Below, piece after piece: positions 36,067-44,487 of a DNA stretch of 64,000 nt (position 1 is the first letter of the stretch; each line of letters opens with the position of its first letter). The stretch spans positions 434,001 to 498,000 of the forward strand of contig CAWAMS010000002.1 in NCBI GenBank assembly GCA_963783245.1, given 5' to 3'. The notes beneath the pieces were generated by a model, which ran no database searches, was not told the origin of the DNA, and saw nothing but the letters and a program-made list of their open reading frames with translations. The translations under genes were made by a program, and so were the position numbers. The DNA comes from Bog-473 sp963783245. Lineage in GTDB: Bacteria > Actinomycetota > Acidimicrobiia > Acidimicrobiales > RAAP-2.

Positions 36067-37785
36067 CTACTGAGGCGGCCCTGACGACAGCGTCACCGAA
36101 CCGGTGTGCGATTGCCCGGAGGAGTCAGTCCATGCGATCGACACCTTGTCGCCCGGGTGGAACGGCGACAGGAGGTTGGTGAGCGCACTCGGCGAGGCAA
36201 CGGTCTGGCCGTTGAACGAGGTGATGGTGTCACCTTCGGCCAGGCCACCCTGCTGTGCAGGCGAACTCGTCACGACGGAGCAGATCAACGCTCCAGAGGA
36301 CGTCGAGTTACCTGATCCGGACCCGGTCCCTGATCCGAAACCACTCCCGAAACCATTCCCGAAGCCCGAGCCGGAGTCACCGCTCCCACTGCTGCACGAA
36401 CTCTGCGCCACTTCGACGCCGAGGAAGGCGGTGGCACCGATGTGGACGGTCGAGGAGGAGGTCCCCAGCTCGATCTGCTTGGCAATCGAGATCGCCTCGT
36501 TGATCGGAATGGCATAGCCCTGGTTGCCGGACGACTGGCCCGAGGACTGGAACGAGAATCCGGCCGAGGCCGCGGTGTCGATGCCGATGACGTCCCCCGC
36601 GGTGTTCACCAGTGAGCCGCCTGAGTCACCCGCTTGAATGTCGGCGTTCGTCTCGATGAGGCCGGTGAGCTGCTCGGAACTTCCGTCACCCTCGTCACTG
36701 GCGGTGATCGACTGGTTCAGTGCCGTCACCGTCCCACCGGCAGCGCTCGGTGTACCGCCCGTCCCACCGGCGTTCCCGATGCCGACGACGCCTTGGCCGA
36801 CCGACACGTTGGAGGAGTCTCCGATGGTTGCGGTTTGCAGCCCTGAAGCGCTGTGCAACTGAAGGACCGCAATGTCCTTCGTCCGGCTATAGCCCACGAC
36901 GCTGGCCGAGTAGGTCTTGCCGTTGCCGATGTCGGTCACACTGATGGATGTCGCTCCGTCGATGACATGGTTGTTCGTGAGTATCACCCCTGAAGAGCTC
37001 AGCACGATGCCGGTTCCGGCTGCCTCTTCTTGCTGGTAGCCGAGCGTCGTATTGATGTCCACCAGGCCGGGGTCCACCTTGCTTGCGATCGCCGAGACGT
37101 CACCAGGTCCGGACGAGCCGGACGAACCGGACCCAGACGATCCGGATGATCCGGATGACCCGGATGACCCGGAGCCTCCGGATCCGAACCCGGACGAACC
37201 GGAGCCGAACGGGTTGCTCCCGAACGGGTTGGTTCCCGATGAACCGGAGCTGTTTGACGACGGGGTGTTGCCCGTGGCCGACGAGAGGGAGTTCGAGTTG
37301 CTTGTCCAGGCCACATGGCCGATACCGACGCCCGCGGCAAGCGCAACGACGGCGGCGGCCCCGAGAATTGCGGCCATGTGCCGACGGCCACCCGCTGGGC
37401 GTGCCGCTTCGGGCGGCGGCGGCGGCATCCAGGTCGGATTGGTCGGAGGTCCGGCTGGGCCAGACCCTGAGGGCGATCCCAACTGCGGGTTGCCCGCCAA
37501 GGCTCCGAGGGCGTACGAGCCGTACGGCGCCCCGGCGGACGGGACGGATGCAGGGGCGCCCATGGGCGGGGTCTGCTCCTGGGAGTTCTGCACTGTCTCC
37601 GGACCCTGCGGCGCCATCGGCACCTGGGGTGCCTCCGGGACCTGGGGTGCCATCGGGACCTGGGCACCTACGGGCGGGAGCGGGATAGCCGTTCCCGGAG
37701 TCGGCACGCCCGCAAGCGGATATGGGGGCGTGTCCTGCTCATGGGCGGCGGCTTCGCTCGGCTGCTCGAATACTTCGTCCGTCAT
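36067..37785 (-). CDS. htrA: HtrA/DegP-like serine protease with PDZ domain, membrane-anchored
   Basis: 572 residues. Cytoplasmic Pro-rich head with PQVP/APQ repeats (1-135), one membrane helix (about 137-160), a 75-residue Gly/Ser linker, the trypsin-like domain (about 235-455) with His of NNHVIDG (about 271), Asp of KDIAVLQL (about 303) and Ser of GDSGGSL (about 388), then a PDZ domain split by a Gly/Ser loop ('SPAQQGGLAEGDTITSFNGQ'). It degrades or refolds damaged exported proteins. Start ATG 37785 behind AGGAG. A weak TTGACC/TAGGTT pair (37859-37864 and 37838-37843, minus strand) may be its promoter. Confidence 0.93.
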   Translation of the reverse strand: MTDEVFEQPSEAAAHEQDTPPYPLAGVPTPGTAIPLPPVGAQVPMAPQVPEAPQVPMAPQGPETVQNSQEQTPPMGAPASVPSAGAPYGSYALGALAGNPQLGSPSGSGPAGPPTNPTWMPPPPPEAARPAGGRRHMAAILGAAAVVALAAGVGIGHVAWTSNSNSLSSATGNTPSSNSSGSSGTNPFGSNPFGSGSSGFGSGGSGSSGSSGSSGSSGSGSSGSSGPGDVSAIASKVDPGLVDINTTLGYQQEEAAGTGIVLSSSGVILTNNHVIDGATSISVTDIGNGKTYSASVVGYSRTKDIAVLQLHSASGLQTATIGDSSNVSVGQGVVGIGNAGGTGGTPSAAGGTVTALNQSITASDEGDGSSEQLTGLIETNADIQAGDSGGSLVNTAGDVIGIDTAASAGFSFQSSGQSSGNQGYAIPINEAISIAKQIELGTSSSTVHIGATAFLGVEVAQSSCSSGSGDSGSGFGNGFGSGFGSGTGSGSGNSTSSGALICSVVTSSPAQQGGLAEGDTITSFNGQTVASPSALTNLLSPFHPGDKVSIAWTDSSGQSHTGSVTLSSGPPQ

Positions 37786-37942
37786 CGTGTCTCCTTCGGC
37801 CTCGGCCTCCGTCTTGAGGCTGCCATGAAGGCATTGAAACCTACCGATCTGTATGCCAGGTCAAGGAAAGGTATGAGAAGGATAAATGTTGACTGTGACC
37901 GTCCGTGCGCCGCATCGGGAGGTTGCCGGGTGCGTGGTGCCC

Positions 37943-39127
37943 CTATTCGGGGCGGAAGACCACCTTGATGGCGTGCGAATTCTCGCGGTCGATGGCGGTT
38001 TCGATCGCCTCGCGGTAGTTCTCGAGGGAGTACTCATGGGTCACCACCACACTGTCGGGGAGCAGGCCCGCAGCGAGAACATCGAGGGCGCGGTCGACGG
38101 AGTGACGGTCAGGTCCGCCGGCCAGCCCGGGCGCGGAGCCCGAATCGACGGAGTGATCGATCGAGCCGACGAGAGCAGCCTCTTTGTACCAGACCGGGGT
38201 CAGATCGACCTCGCTGACGCCGGCGGCACCGAGGAGCAGCACCGTCCCACGGTGGGCCACGGCTCGCAGCGCTTCGGTGATCGACCTCGGTGCGCCGACC
38301 GCCTCCACCACGTAGGGGAAGCCGCCCATCAACATCGTGTCGTTGCCCATGCCCACCTGGCGCACGCCCATGATCTGTGCGAGCTCCTCGAAGTGGCCGT
38401 TGTTCGGGTCCGTCAACACCACGTGATCGGCGCCGCACGCGGCGGCGGCGGCGCCCTGGTGGGCGTGACGAGCGAGGACGGTCACCGGGCAACTGGGAAA
38501 GAGGCCTTTTACCGCGGCGACGGTGGCGAGTCCGATGATGCCGGCGCCGACCACCAGTACCGGGTCACCGTCATTCGGTGACGCTCGGAGCAGCCCGTGA
38601 GAGGCGATTGAGACGGGCTCGTGCAGGCTCGCGCCGCGATCGGTGACGGCTTCGGGCAGCGGGTGCAGCATGGACACGTGCGCGAGCACCTGATCGGCCC
38701 AGCCTCCACCGAGTTTCGAGGTGAATCCCAGCGTGCGACCTGAGCTCACGATCCTGCTGTCGAGGTTGAGGCACGACGACGTCCAGCCCCGGGCGCAGGT
38801 GGCGCAGACGGGATCGATCCCACGTGCCGCGCAAGGGATGCATGGGTCCACGGCGACGCGTGTCCCGAGGGGGTAGGGGCAATCGGCGCCCGCCTCAATG
38901 ATACGGCCGGCGATCTCGTGCCCGAAGACGAAGGCCTGCCCCCCTAGTGAGTACAGCGTCGGGGACGGACCCGTGTTGTGGGAGAAGAGGTGGAGGTCGC
39001 TCCCACAGATGCCCCCTGTTGTCACCGCGATGCGGGCCCAGGCCTCGTTGGGCAGGTCGGGTTCCGGCAGCTCGACCAGCGTGGCGGGAAAGGAGAGGTC
39101 CGACATGTCGAATTCAACGGCGCGCAT
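37943..39127 (-). CDS. zinc-dependent medium-chain dehydrogenase
   Basis: 394 residues. 'TTGGICGSDLHLF' carries the catalytic-zinc Cys, 'FVFGHEIAG' the His/Glu, and the cluster 'DPCIPCAARGIDPVCATC' the structural-zinc Cys residues. The Rossmann core starts at VLVVGAGIIGLATV. It would oxidise an alcohol or polyol with NAD(P). ATG 39127 is leaderless after TACGCT. Substrate unknown. Confidence 0.9.
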   Translation of the reverse strand: MRAVEFDMSDLSFPATLVELPEPDLPNEAWARIAVTTGGICGSDLHLFSHNTGPSPTLYSLGGQAFVFGHEIAGRIIEAGADCPYPLGTRVAVDPCIPCAARGIDPVCATCARGWTSSCLNLDSRIVSSGRTLGFTSKLGGGWADQVLAHVSMLHPLPEAVTDRGASLHEPVSIASHGLLRASPNDGDPVLVVGAGIIGLATVAAVKGLFPSCPVTVLARHAHQGAAAAACGADHVVLTDPNNGHFEELAQIMGVRQVGMGNDTMLMGGFPYVVEAVGAPRSITEALRAVAHRGTVLLLGAAGVSEVDLTPVWYKEAALVGSIDHSVDSGSAPGLAGGPDRHSVDRALDVLAAGLLPDSVVVTHEYSLENYREAIETAIDRENSHAIKVVFRPE

Positions 39128-39133
39128 GGCGGC

Positions 39134-39139
39134 AGCGTA
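39134..39139 (-). promoter_or_regulatory. -10 box of a likely leaderless promoter (dehydrogenase gene)
   Basis: TACGCT on the minus strand, 6 nt before ATG 39127. The same hexamer and spacing precede another zinc dehydrogenase at 58767. Confidence 0.5.
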
Positions 39140-39158
39140 GGCCGATTTGGAACGCCGT

Positions 39159-39638
39159 TCACGGGGAATGCTTTCGGGCGAGCACCGAGGTGCAGACGAG
39201 GACGGCGGCGGTTCTCCGGCTACGCGTCGCCTCGATCCCGAGCCGTTGTTGCTCAACGATGAGGCAGCGATCCTCGACGTAGAGCAGTCCAGCCGCCTCG
39301 GCGATGGAGCGGGCTTCTGCGGAGACGATGCCCAGCTGGAGCCACAGGGCGCCGGCCCCCACGGCGACGGCTTGGCGGGCGACCTCCGGCACGTGGTCCG
39401 AAGGCCGAAAGACATCGACGAGACCGATCTGTTCGGGTACCTCCGCGAGTGTGCGGAAGACCGGTTCACCGAGAATCTGGTCGGTGTGCGGATTGATCGG
39501 GATGATGCGCCAGCCGTGGGTTTGCATGCGCGCCGGTACGTCGTGTGCGGGTTTGCCCGGATGTCGGCTGGCGCCCACCACGGTGATCGTCGCGTAGGTG
39601 CGCAGGATGCGTTCGACGACGGCGTCAGTGTCGTTCAT
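39159..39638 (-). CDS. CoA-binding domain protein
   Basis: 159 residues; the whole protein is a Rossmann-like CoA_binding domain. 'ITVVGASRHPGKPAHDVPAR' is the nucleotide-binding first loop, followed by 'GWRIIPINPHTDQILGEPVF', VDVFRP and 'GALWLQLGIVSAEARSIAEA'. Stand-alone members resemble the N-terminal part of ADP-forming acyl-CoA synthetases; role often unknown. ATG 39638 is leaderless after TAGGGT. Confidence 0.9.
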   Translation of the reverse strand: MNDTDAVVERILRTYATITVVGASRHPGKPAHDVPARMQTHGWRIIPINPHTDQILGEPVFRTLAEVPEQIGLVDVFRPSDHVPEVARQAVAVGAGALWLQLGIVSAEARSIAEAAGLLYVEDRCLIVEQQRLGIEATRSRRTAAVLVCTSVLARKHSP

Positions 39639-39645
39639 TACGTCC

Positions 39646-39651
39646 ACCCTA
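39646..39651 (-). promoter_or_regulatory. -10 box of a likely leaderless promoter (CoA-binding gene)
   Basis: TAGGGT on the minus strand, 7 nt before ATG 39638. Confidence 0.5.
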
Positions 39652-39669
39652 ATTTCGATGTGACGCCGG

Positions 39670-40122
39670 CTACGCGCCCTGGGCCGCCGCTTCGAGCTCG
39701 GGGATGTCGAGCTTCACCATCTGCAGCATGGCGTTCATCACTCTCTGGGCCACCGCCGGATCCGGATCGCTCATGAGCTCTCCCAATCGGTCCGGCACGA
39801 TCTGCCACGACACCCCGAATTTGTCCGTCAGCCACCCGCATTGCGAGGGCTGGCCCCCATCGACGAGGTGATCCCAATAGTGGTCGACTTCGGCTTGGGT
39901 CCCGCAATTGACGACGAACGAGATCGCCGGCGTGAACTGGTACTCCGGACCGCCGTTGAGAGCCATGAACGGCCGCCCGTCGAGTTCGAAGCGCACGACG
40001 ACCGGTGTCTCGTCTCCCGAGCTGTCGGTGAGCCGTCTGGAGTTCGGAAAGATGGCGAGGTAGTGGTCGACCGCAGCCTGCGCGTTGCCGTCGAACCAGA
40101 GGCAGGGGGTGATGGGAGTCAT
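39670..40122 (-). CDS. VOC family protein, PhnB/3-demethylubiquinone methyltransferase-like fold
   Basis: 150 residues. 'ITPCLWFDGNAQAAVDHYLA' then IFPNS and the middle segment 'FTPAISFVVNCGTQAEVDHY' followed by 'GWLTDKFGVSWQIVPDRLGE' are diagnostic of the PhnB-like VOC branch. Members act as isomerases, binding proteins or unknown enzymes. The C-terminal 'VMNAMLQMVKLDIPELEAA' is also typical. Leaderless start at ATG 40122. Confidence 0.9.
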   Translation of the reverse strand: MTPITPCLWFDGNAQAAVDHYLAIFPNSRRLTDSSGDETPVVVRFELDGRPFMALNGGPEYQFTPAISFVVNCGTQAEVDHYWDHLVDGGQPSQCGWLTDKFGVSWQIVPDRLGELMSDPDPAVAQRVMNAMLQMVKLDIPELEAAAQGA

Positions 40123-40128
40123 ACGTGG

Positions 40129-40134
40129 ATCCTA
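40129..40134 (-). promoter_or_regulatory. -10 box of a likely leaderless promoter (PhnB-like gene)
   Basis: TAGGAT on the minus strand, 6 nt before ATG 40122. Confidence 0.5.
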
Positions 40135-40246
40135 GAACTCCGTCGGTCGGCCTCCTCCTTTGTGCGGCAGTTCGCGTGGTCCGATGTCTCACCGACGTGT
40201 AGTCCGATGGCGTCGGTGCGTCCACTGATCTGGCGGGCGTGGCCGG

Positions 40247-40252
40247 TAGAGT
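40247..40252 (+). promoter_or_regulatory. -10 box before the mau-like gene group
   Basis: TAGAGT, 33 nt before the ATG at 40286, leaving room for a short leader that contains AAAGGA as ribosome-binding site. The -35 is weak (CTGATC, 16-bp spacer). Confidence 0.35.
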
Positions 40253-40285
40253 TCGGCTTCGTTCCCCCGACACAAAGGACACGCA

Positions 40286-41131
40286 ATGGTGGCACTTGTT
40301 CTCGTCTTGACGTTCGTCGTTCTCTTACTCGGGGTCCTCGTCGCCGGATTACTGAGAAGTCACGCCGACATCCTGAAATCCCTCCACGACCTTGGCGCAG
40401 GGGTGGGTGATCCAGCGGCGTCCGAGCTCGACGAATCTTCGCGCCACGGCAGCTTCGACGGTTCGGCGCGGCCCGTCGCAGTGCCGTTGAGGATGGGCCC
40501 ACCGCTCCCGGGAGAACGTGATTCCGTTTCAGCGCCGACCATCTCAGGTGTCACCCCCGATGGCGACGCCTTGGCCGTGAGTCTCACGGGTCATGACACG
40601 CTCACTCTCGTTGCATTCCTGTCGTCCGGCTGCACGACCTGCGCCGGATTCTGGGAGGCCTTGCAGAGGCCCCACGAGCTGGGTCTCCCTGAGGACATTC
40701 GCCTGTTGGTGGTCACCAAAGGCCCTGAATTCGAAATCCAGGCGGAAGTGAAGGCGAAGGCACCCGAGCGTCTGGCCGTGATCATGTCCACCGAGGCCTG
40801 GGGGGACTATGAGGTACCCGGTTCTCCCTTCTTCGTGCTTGTCGACGGTGCGGCAGCGCGACGCATCGGCGAGGGAGTGGCAAACCAATTCAGCCAGGTG
40901 ACGGAGTTGGTGCGCCGGGCCCGGGTGGACGTGCGCCCGTTCGGACCGGGGAGCCGGAGCAGGGTGTTCGCCGACGGCCTCGACGGTCCCGCACGCGAAT
41001 CGGCAAACGATGACGAACTGCTTGCTGCCGGCATTCACCCCGGCCATCGGAGCCTGTACCCGAGATCCCTCGCCGACGTCTTCCCACCCGAGAAGCAACT
41101 GCCGGTCGACCCTGTGCGGAGGGCCGGTTAG
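40286..41131 (+). CDS. membrane-anchored thioredoxin-fold protein, MauD-like
   Basis: 281 residues. One N-terminal membrane helix (about 4-23), then a thioredoxin domain outside the membrane (about 80-215) with the redox motif Cys116-Thr-Thr-Cys119 in FLSSGCTTCAGF and the cis-Pro in 'VPGSPFFVLVDG'. MauD has this design and is needed to form the many disulfides of the methylamine dehydrogenase small subunit. The tail of 60 residues after the domain is extra. It opens a five-gene run with a MauE-like protein, a MauA-like Cys-rich protein and a CcdA-like protein. Confidence 0.85.
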   Translation: MVALVLVLTFVVLLLGVLVAGLLRSHADILKSLHDLGAGVGDPAASELDESSRHGSFDGSARPVAVPLRMGPPLPGERDSVSAPTISGVTPDGDALAVSLTGHDTLTLVAFLSSGCTTCAGFWEALQRPHELGLPEDIRLLVVTKGPEFEIQAEVKAKAPERLAVIMSTEAWGDYEVPGSPFFVLVDGAAARRIGEGVANQFSQVTELVRRARVDVRPFGPGSRSRVFADGLDGPARESANDDELLAAGIHPGHRSLYPRSLADVFPPEKQLPVDPVRRAG

Positions 41132-41134
41132 CAC

Positions 41135-41626
41135 GTGGCCAAGCTCAGCGCCCACGGCATCACCGCGACGTTGCCCGACGGCTTCGAAGGGCGCATTTTC
41201 AGACGTCCTCATCTGGTCGGGGAGAGTTCGTATCCGGTCGCACTTTTCGCGACGTTCCCGCTCCCGGCGGATGTGGGCGATTTCGGGGGCGGTGCGGTGA
41301 CCCTCATGGGACCCGACGACATCTTCGCCGTGCTCTTCGAATACGGACCCGAGAGCGCAGGCAAGGCACTCTTTGCCCGCGCCGGGATGCAACGGTCGTT
41401 GGCCCCGGCCGACTTCCGGTCGACGTTGCTCCGGCGCGGCCTCGGGGGGCAGTCGGGGACACAGTGGTTCTTCACCGAGGCCGGCCGGCCGTTCACGTTC
41501 TACGCCGTGCTCGGCAGCCACGCGCGACGAAATGCCTTGGTACCCCGCGTCAACGCGCTGCTCGCCGCACTGTCCATCAGTCCTCAACCGCTCTCGGTGA
41601 GCGCGGGAACCGCATCGTGGAACTGA
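41135..41626 (+). CDS. uncharacterised soluble protein of the mau-like gene group
   Basis: 163 residues from GTG 41135, only 3 bp after the MauD-like stop. No signal peptide, no Cys, no membrane helix; orderly beta-strand pattern ('HGITATLPDGFEGRIFRR', 'YPVALFATFPLPADVGDFGG', 'GQSGTQWFFTEAGRPFTFYA'). It looks like a small intracellular binding protein. Not a family I can name. The stop overlaps the next gene's GTG, so it is translated with the MauE-like protein and probably belongs to the same maturation pathway. Confidence 0.75.
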   Translation: MAKLSAHGITATLPDGFEGRIFRRPHLVGESSYPVALFATFPLPADVGDFGGGAVTLMGPDDIFAVLFEYGPESAGKALFARAGMQRSLAPADFRSTLLRRGLGGQSGTQWFFTEAGRPFTFYAVLGSHARRNALVPRVNALLAALSISPQPLSVSAGTASWN

Positions 41627-42186
41627 TCGGTCTCTATCTGATCGGTTGCAGCCTCCTGATTCTCGCCGGCGCGATGAAGGCGGCGCGACCCGACGACACC
41701 GCCCGGGCTCTCGTGCCGCTCGTGCCGGCTCGGCTTGCGGCTCGGGCCGACGTTCGCCGATTGCGCTCCCTCATCCGTGTCGCAGCACTCGTCGAGGCAT
41801 GCCTCGGCGTCGTGGCTCTGCTTCTGCCGCGCGCGGTGCCGGCCGCGTTGGTGGCCGCCTCCTATGTCGTCTTCGCCGGGGTGGTGGCCTTTGCGCGCTC
41901 TCGGGGTGGCGCACTCGCCAGTTGTGGGTGTTTCGGGACTCCGGATACCCCCGCGACGCTCCTCCACGTCGCGGTTGACCTCGTGTTCGCGTTCGCCGGT
42001 GTGTTCGTCGCGGCGTGGGCGCCGTCCGGGGGCACGATTCTCACGGCGCTCGGCCACGAACCGTTGCACGGCGCCGTACTGCTCATGGTGTCGGCCGTCG
42101 GGGCATGGTTGTCGTACCTGACCCTTTCGACGCTCGGTTCGCTGGAGGCCGTCCGGCGGACGGTCGGCGCGCCGGGGAGACGGTGA
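41617..42186 (+). CDS. MauE/DoxX-family redox-associated membrane protein
   Basis: 189 residues from GTG 41617, overlapping the previous gene by 10 bp. Four membrane helices (about 3-20, 52-70, 74-92, 113-132 plus a fifth at 148-168). The pair Cys103/Cys105 in ASCGCFG, just before the third cytoplasmic or exported loop, is the hallmark of MauE proteins, which work with MauD in forming disulfides of the amine dehydrogenase small subunit. DoxX-type relatives exist, but gene order supports MauE. Confidence 0.85.
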   Translation: MELIGLYLIGCSLLILAGAMKAARPDDTARALVPLVPARLAARADVRRLRSLIRVAALVEACLGVVALLLPRAVPAALVAASYVVFAGVVAFARSRGGALASCGCFGTPDTPATLLHVAVDLVFAFAGVFVAAWAPSGGTILTALGHEPLHGAVLLMVSAVGAWLSYLTLSTLGSLEAVRRTVGAPGRR

Positions 42187-42193
42187 TGCGCCT

Positions 42194-43602
42194 GTGACAT
42201 TCTCGACGGCACTGGTGGAGCGCACCTCGAGCTTTCTCGGCACCCGCCTCTCCCGACGTGGATTCATCAATCGATCGGCCTTCGCCGGGAGTGCGGTGGC
42301 GATCGGCGCGGGTGTGGACCTCGCGCTGAAGCCCGGCACGGCCTACGGGGCCATCTGCTCGTGTGGCGACTCGCAATGTGGGTGTGGAACGACGTGTTGC
42401 TCGGGGTTCACGGATTTCTGCTGCTCCGTGAACGGGGGGTACAACTACTGCCCGACCAACACGATGATGGGAGGTTGGTGGAAGGCGGACAACTCGTCGT
42501 TCTGCGGTGGCCCCCGGTATTACATGGACTGCAACGCGACGTGCCAGTGCACGACAGGCTGTGGGAGCGGCTTCCCGTTCTGCGAAACGGAGTGCGACGG
42601 GACGAATTGTGGATGTGGTCCGGACGGCTGCAATTCGTACATGGTCGGGTGCTTGCAGTTTCGCTACGGCCAATGCAATCAGGACGTCGCCTGCATGGGT
42701 CGCATCGTGTGTCGGGTGGTGGCGTGTGTGCCGCCGTGGGAGGTCGATCCGACCTGCACGACCGCGGTGGCCGTCGACAACGGGACGGCTGAGCAGAACG
42801 TGGCCTGTTGGACGACGGCGCCACCATCAGCTCCGTGCGGTTCGCCGGCCACGAACTGTCAAGTGGTCAGTATGACGTCGAGCGCGGACGGTGCGGGCTA
42901 CGCCCTCCTCACATCGTTCGGGAAGCTCTTCGCCTACGGCGACTTTTCCGGCGATGGGGACGAGTCGGCGACGCAGCTCAACAAACCCATCGTCGGCATG
43001 GCCGCCACCCCGACCGGGAAGGGGTACTGGTTCGTGGCGGCCGACGGCGGCGTCTTCACCTTCGGCGACGCCCTGTTCTACGGCTCCATGGGCGGCACAG
43101 TCTTGAACAAGCCCGTGGTCGGCATGGCCGCCACCCCGACCGGGAACGGGTACTGGTTCGTGGCGGCCGACGGCGGCGTCTTCACCTTCGGCGACGCCCT
43201 GTTCTACGGCTCCATGGGCGGTCACGGTTCTGAATAAACCCATCGTCGGCATGGCCGCCACCCCGACCGGGAAGGGGTACTGGTTCGTGGCGGCCGACGG
43301 CGGCATCTTCACCTTCGGCGATGCCCTGTTCTACGGCTCCATGGGCGGCACAGTCTTGAACAAGCCCGTGGTCGGCATGGCCGCCACCCCGACCGGGAAC
43401 GGGTACTGGTTCGTGGCGGCCGACGGCGGCATCTTCACCTTCGGCGACGCCCTGTTCTACGGCTCCATGGGCGGTCACGGTCCTGAACAAACCCATCGTC
43501 GGCATGGCCGCGACCCCGACCGGGAAGGGGTACTGGTTCGTGGCGGCCGACGGCGGCATCTTCACCTTCGGCGACGCCCTGTTCTACGGCTCTGCCGCGT
43601 GA
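42194..43602 (+). CDS. Tat-exported Cys-rich protein, MauA-like, fused to propeller-type repeats (two frameshifts)
   Basis: Starts at GTG 42194. A twin-arginine signal SRRGFINRSAF leads into about 160 residues with some 28 Cys (52-225). The segment CPTNTMMGGWWKADNSSFC up to 'YYMDC' parallels the MauA segment around the first tryptophylquinone Trp (here Trp95/96); Trp182 and Trp206 are possible partners. Then five 42-residue repeats (GYWFVAADGGVFTFGDA type). The frame breaks after repeat two (stop at 43237) and again two repeats on; deleting one base at each site gives a 468-residue protein ending at 43602. No catalytic function is proven. Confidence 0.75.
42977..43596 (+). repeat. 126-bp coding tandem repeat, five units
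   Basis: Units of 42 codons (LNKPIVGMAATPTGKGYW then FVAADGGVFTFGDALFYGS and MGG). Two sites with an extra base, GGCGGTCACGGT at 43218-43229 and 43471-43482, lie 253 nt apart, i.e. two units plus one base. The last unit is cut after FYGS. Confidence 0.9.
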
Positions 43603-43616
43603 GGGAAGGAGTCGAC

Positions 43617-44468
43617 ATGACAACCTGGGTCGTCGTGGCCGCCATCGCGGTCACCCTGGTGGCCGCCGTTCGATCGACGTGGTCTCCCTGCGGCCTCTCG
43701 ATGCTGGCATCGATCACGCCACTCAGCGAGGTGGGGCGTGGTCATCGCTTCCGCACAACGGCGACGTGGTACGTCGCCGGCAGCATCATTGGCGGCGTCA
43801 CCCTGGGCTTCTGTGTGGCGGCGGTGACGGTCGCCGTCGACGCGCTCTCGCCCACGTCGCGTGCCGTCACCATCGTCGCATTCGCAGCAAGTGCCGTCGC
43901 GTTGCTGTCGGATACACGCACGGGCGGATTCCAGCTTCCGGTTCACCACCGCCAGGTGAACGAGCGGTGGCTCGATCGTTTCCGACCGTGGGTCTACGGA
44001 GCCGGGTTCGGGTGGCAGATCGGTACTGGCCTGGCCACCTACATCATGACGTCCGCTGTCTATTTGATGATCGTGTTGAGCGCTCTCAGTGGGCGACCGC
44101 TCCTCGGCGTCGTCGTCGGCGCTCTCTTCGGCCTCGTGCGCGGTCTCTCGGTGTGTCTCGGCCGGCACATCACGAGCACCGAGGCCCTGACGGAGTTCCA
44201 TCGGCGTTTCTTCGCGTGGGGGCCTCGGGTGCGGCGCATCACCGTGGCCGTCGAGGTGCTGGCCACAGCGCTCTTCGCTGCGATGCTCTCGCCGTGGTCC
44301 GCACTCACGGTGGGGGCGGTTGCACTTCTCTGCGCCATGGCCTCGGTTATCCGGCGCCGGACCAGGCCGGCCGTAGGCTCACGAGCCCGACGCAGCACCG
44401 AGATTCCCTCCGGTGGAGCCACACGACAATCGACGGATCAACCTGGTGCGGTCAGTGGGGTGCGTTGA
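43617..44468 (+). CDS. CcdA/MauF-like multi-helix membrane protein
   Basis: 283 residues with six or more membrane helices. The first helix ends in WSPCGLSMLASITPLS, the Pro-Cys-Gly element with which CcdA/DsbD proteins take electrons from thioredoxin (Cys25); a second Cys in a central helix (about 66, 'LGFCVAAV') could be its partner. MauF of methylamine dehydrogenase gene clusters is of this kind. GAAGGAG precedes ATG 43617, 14 bp after the Cys-rich gene. It probably carries reducing power or oxidising equivalents across the membrane for folding that protein. C-terminal tail is basic and soluble. Confidence 0.8.
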   Translation: MTTWVVVAAIAVTLVAAVRSTWSPCGLSMLASITPLSEVGRGHRFRTTATWYVAGSIIGGVTLGFCVAAVTVAVDALSPTSRAVTIVAFAASAVALLSDTRTGGFQLPVHHRQVNERWLDRFRPWVYGAGFGWQIGTGLATYIMTSAVYLMIVLSALSGRPLLGVVVGALFGLVRGLSVCLGRHITSTEALTEFHRRFFAWGPRVRRITVAVEVLATALFAAMLSPWSALTVGAVALLCAMASVIRRRTRPAVGSRARRSTEIPSGGATRQSTDQPGAVSGVR

Positions 44469-44487
44469 CAAACGCCCACGGACCATG

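Noticed and set aside
32754..40122. Genomic island around lsr2
   Set aside because: There is no integrase, tRNA-associated repeat or mobility gene, and flanking genes have the same composition as the rest; only the short lsr2 leader is AT-richer.
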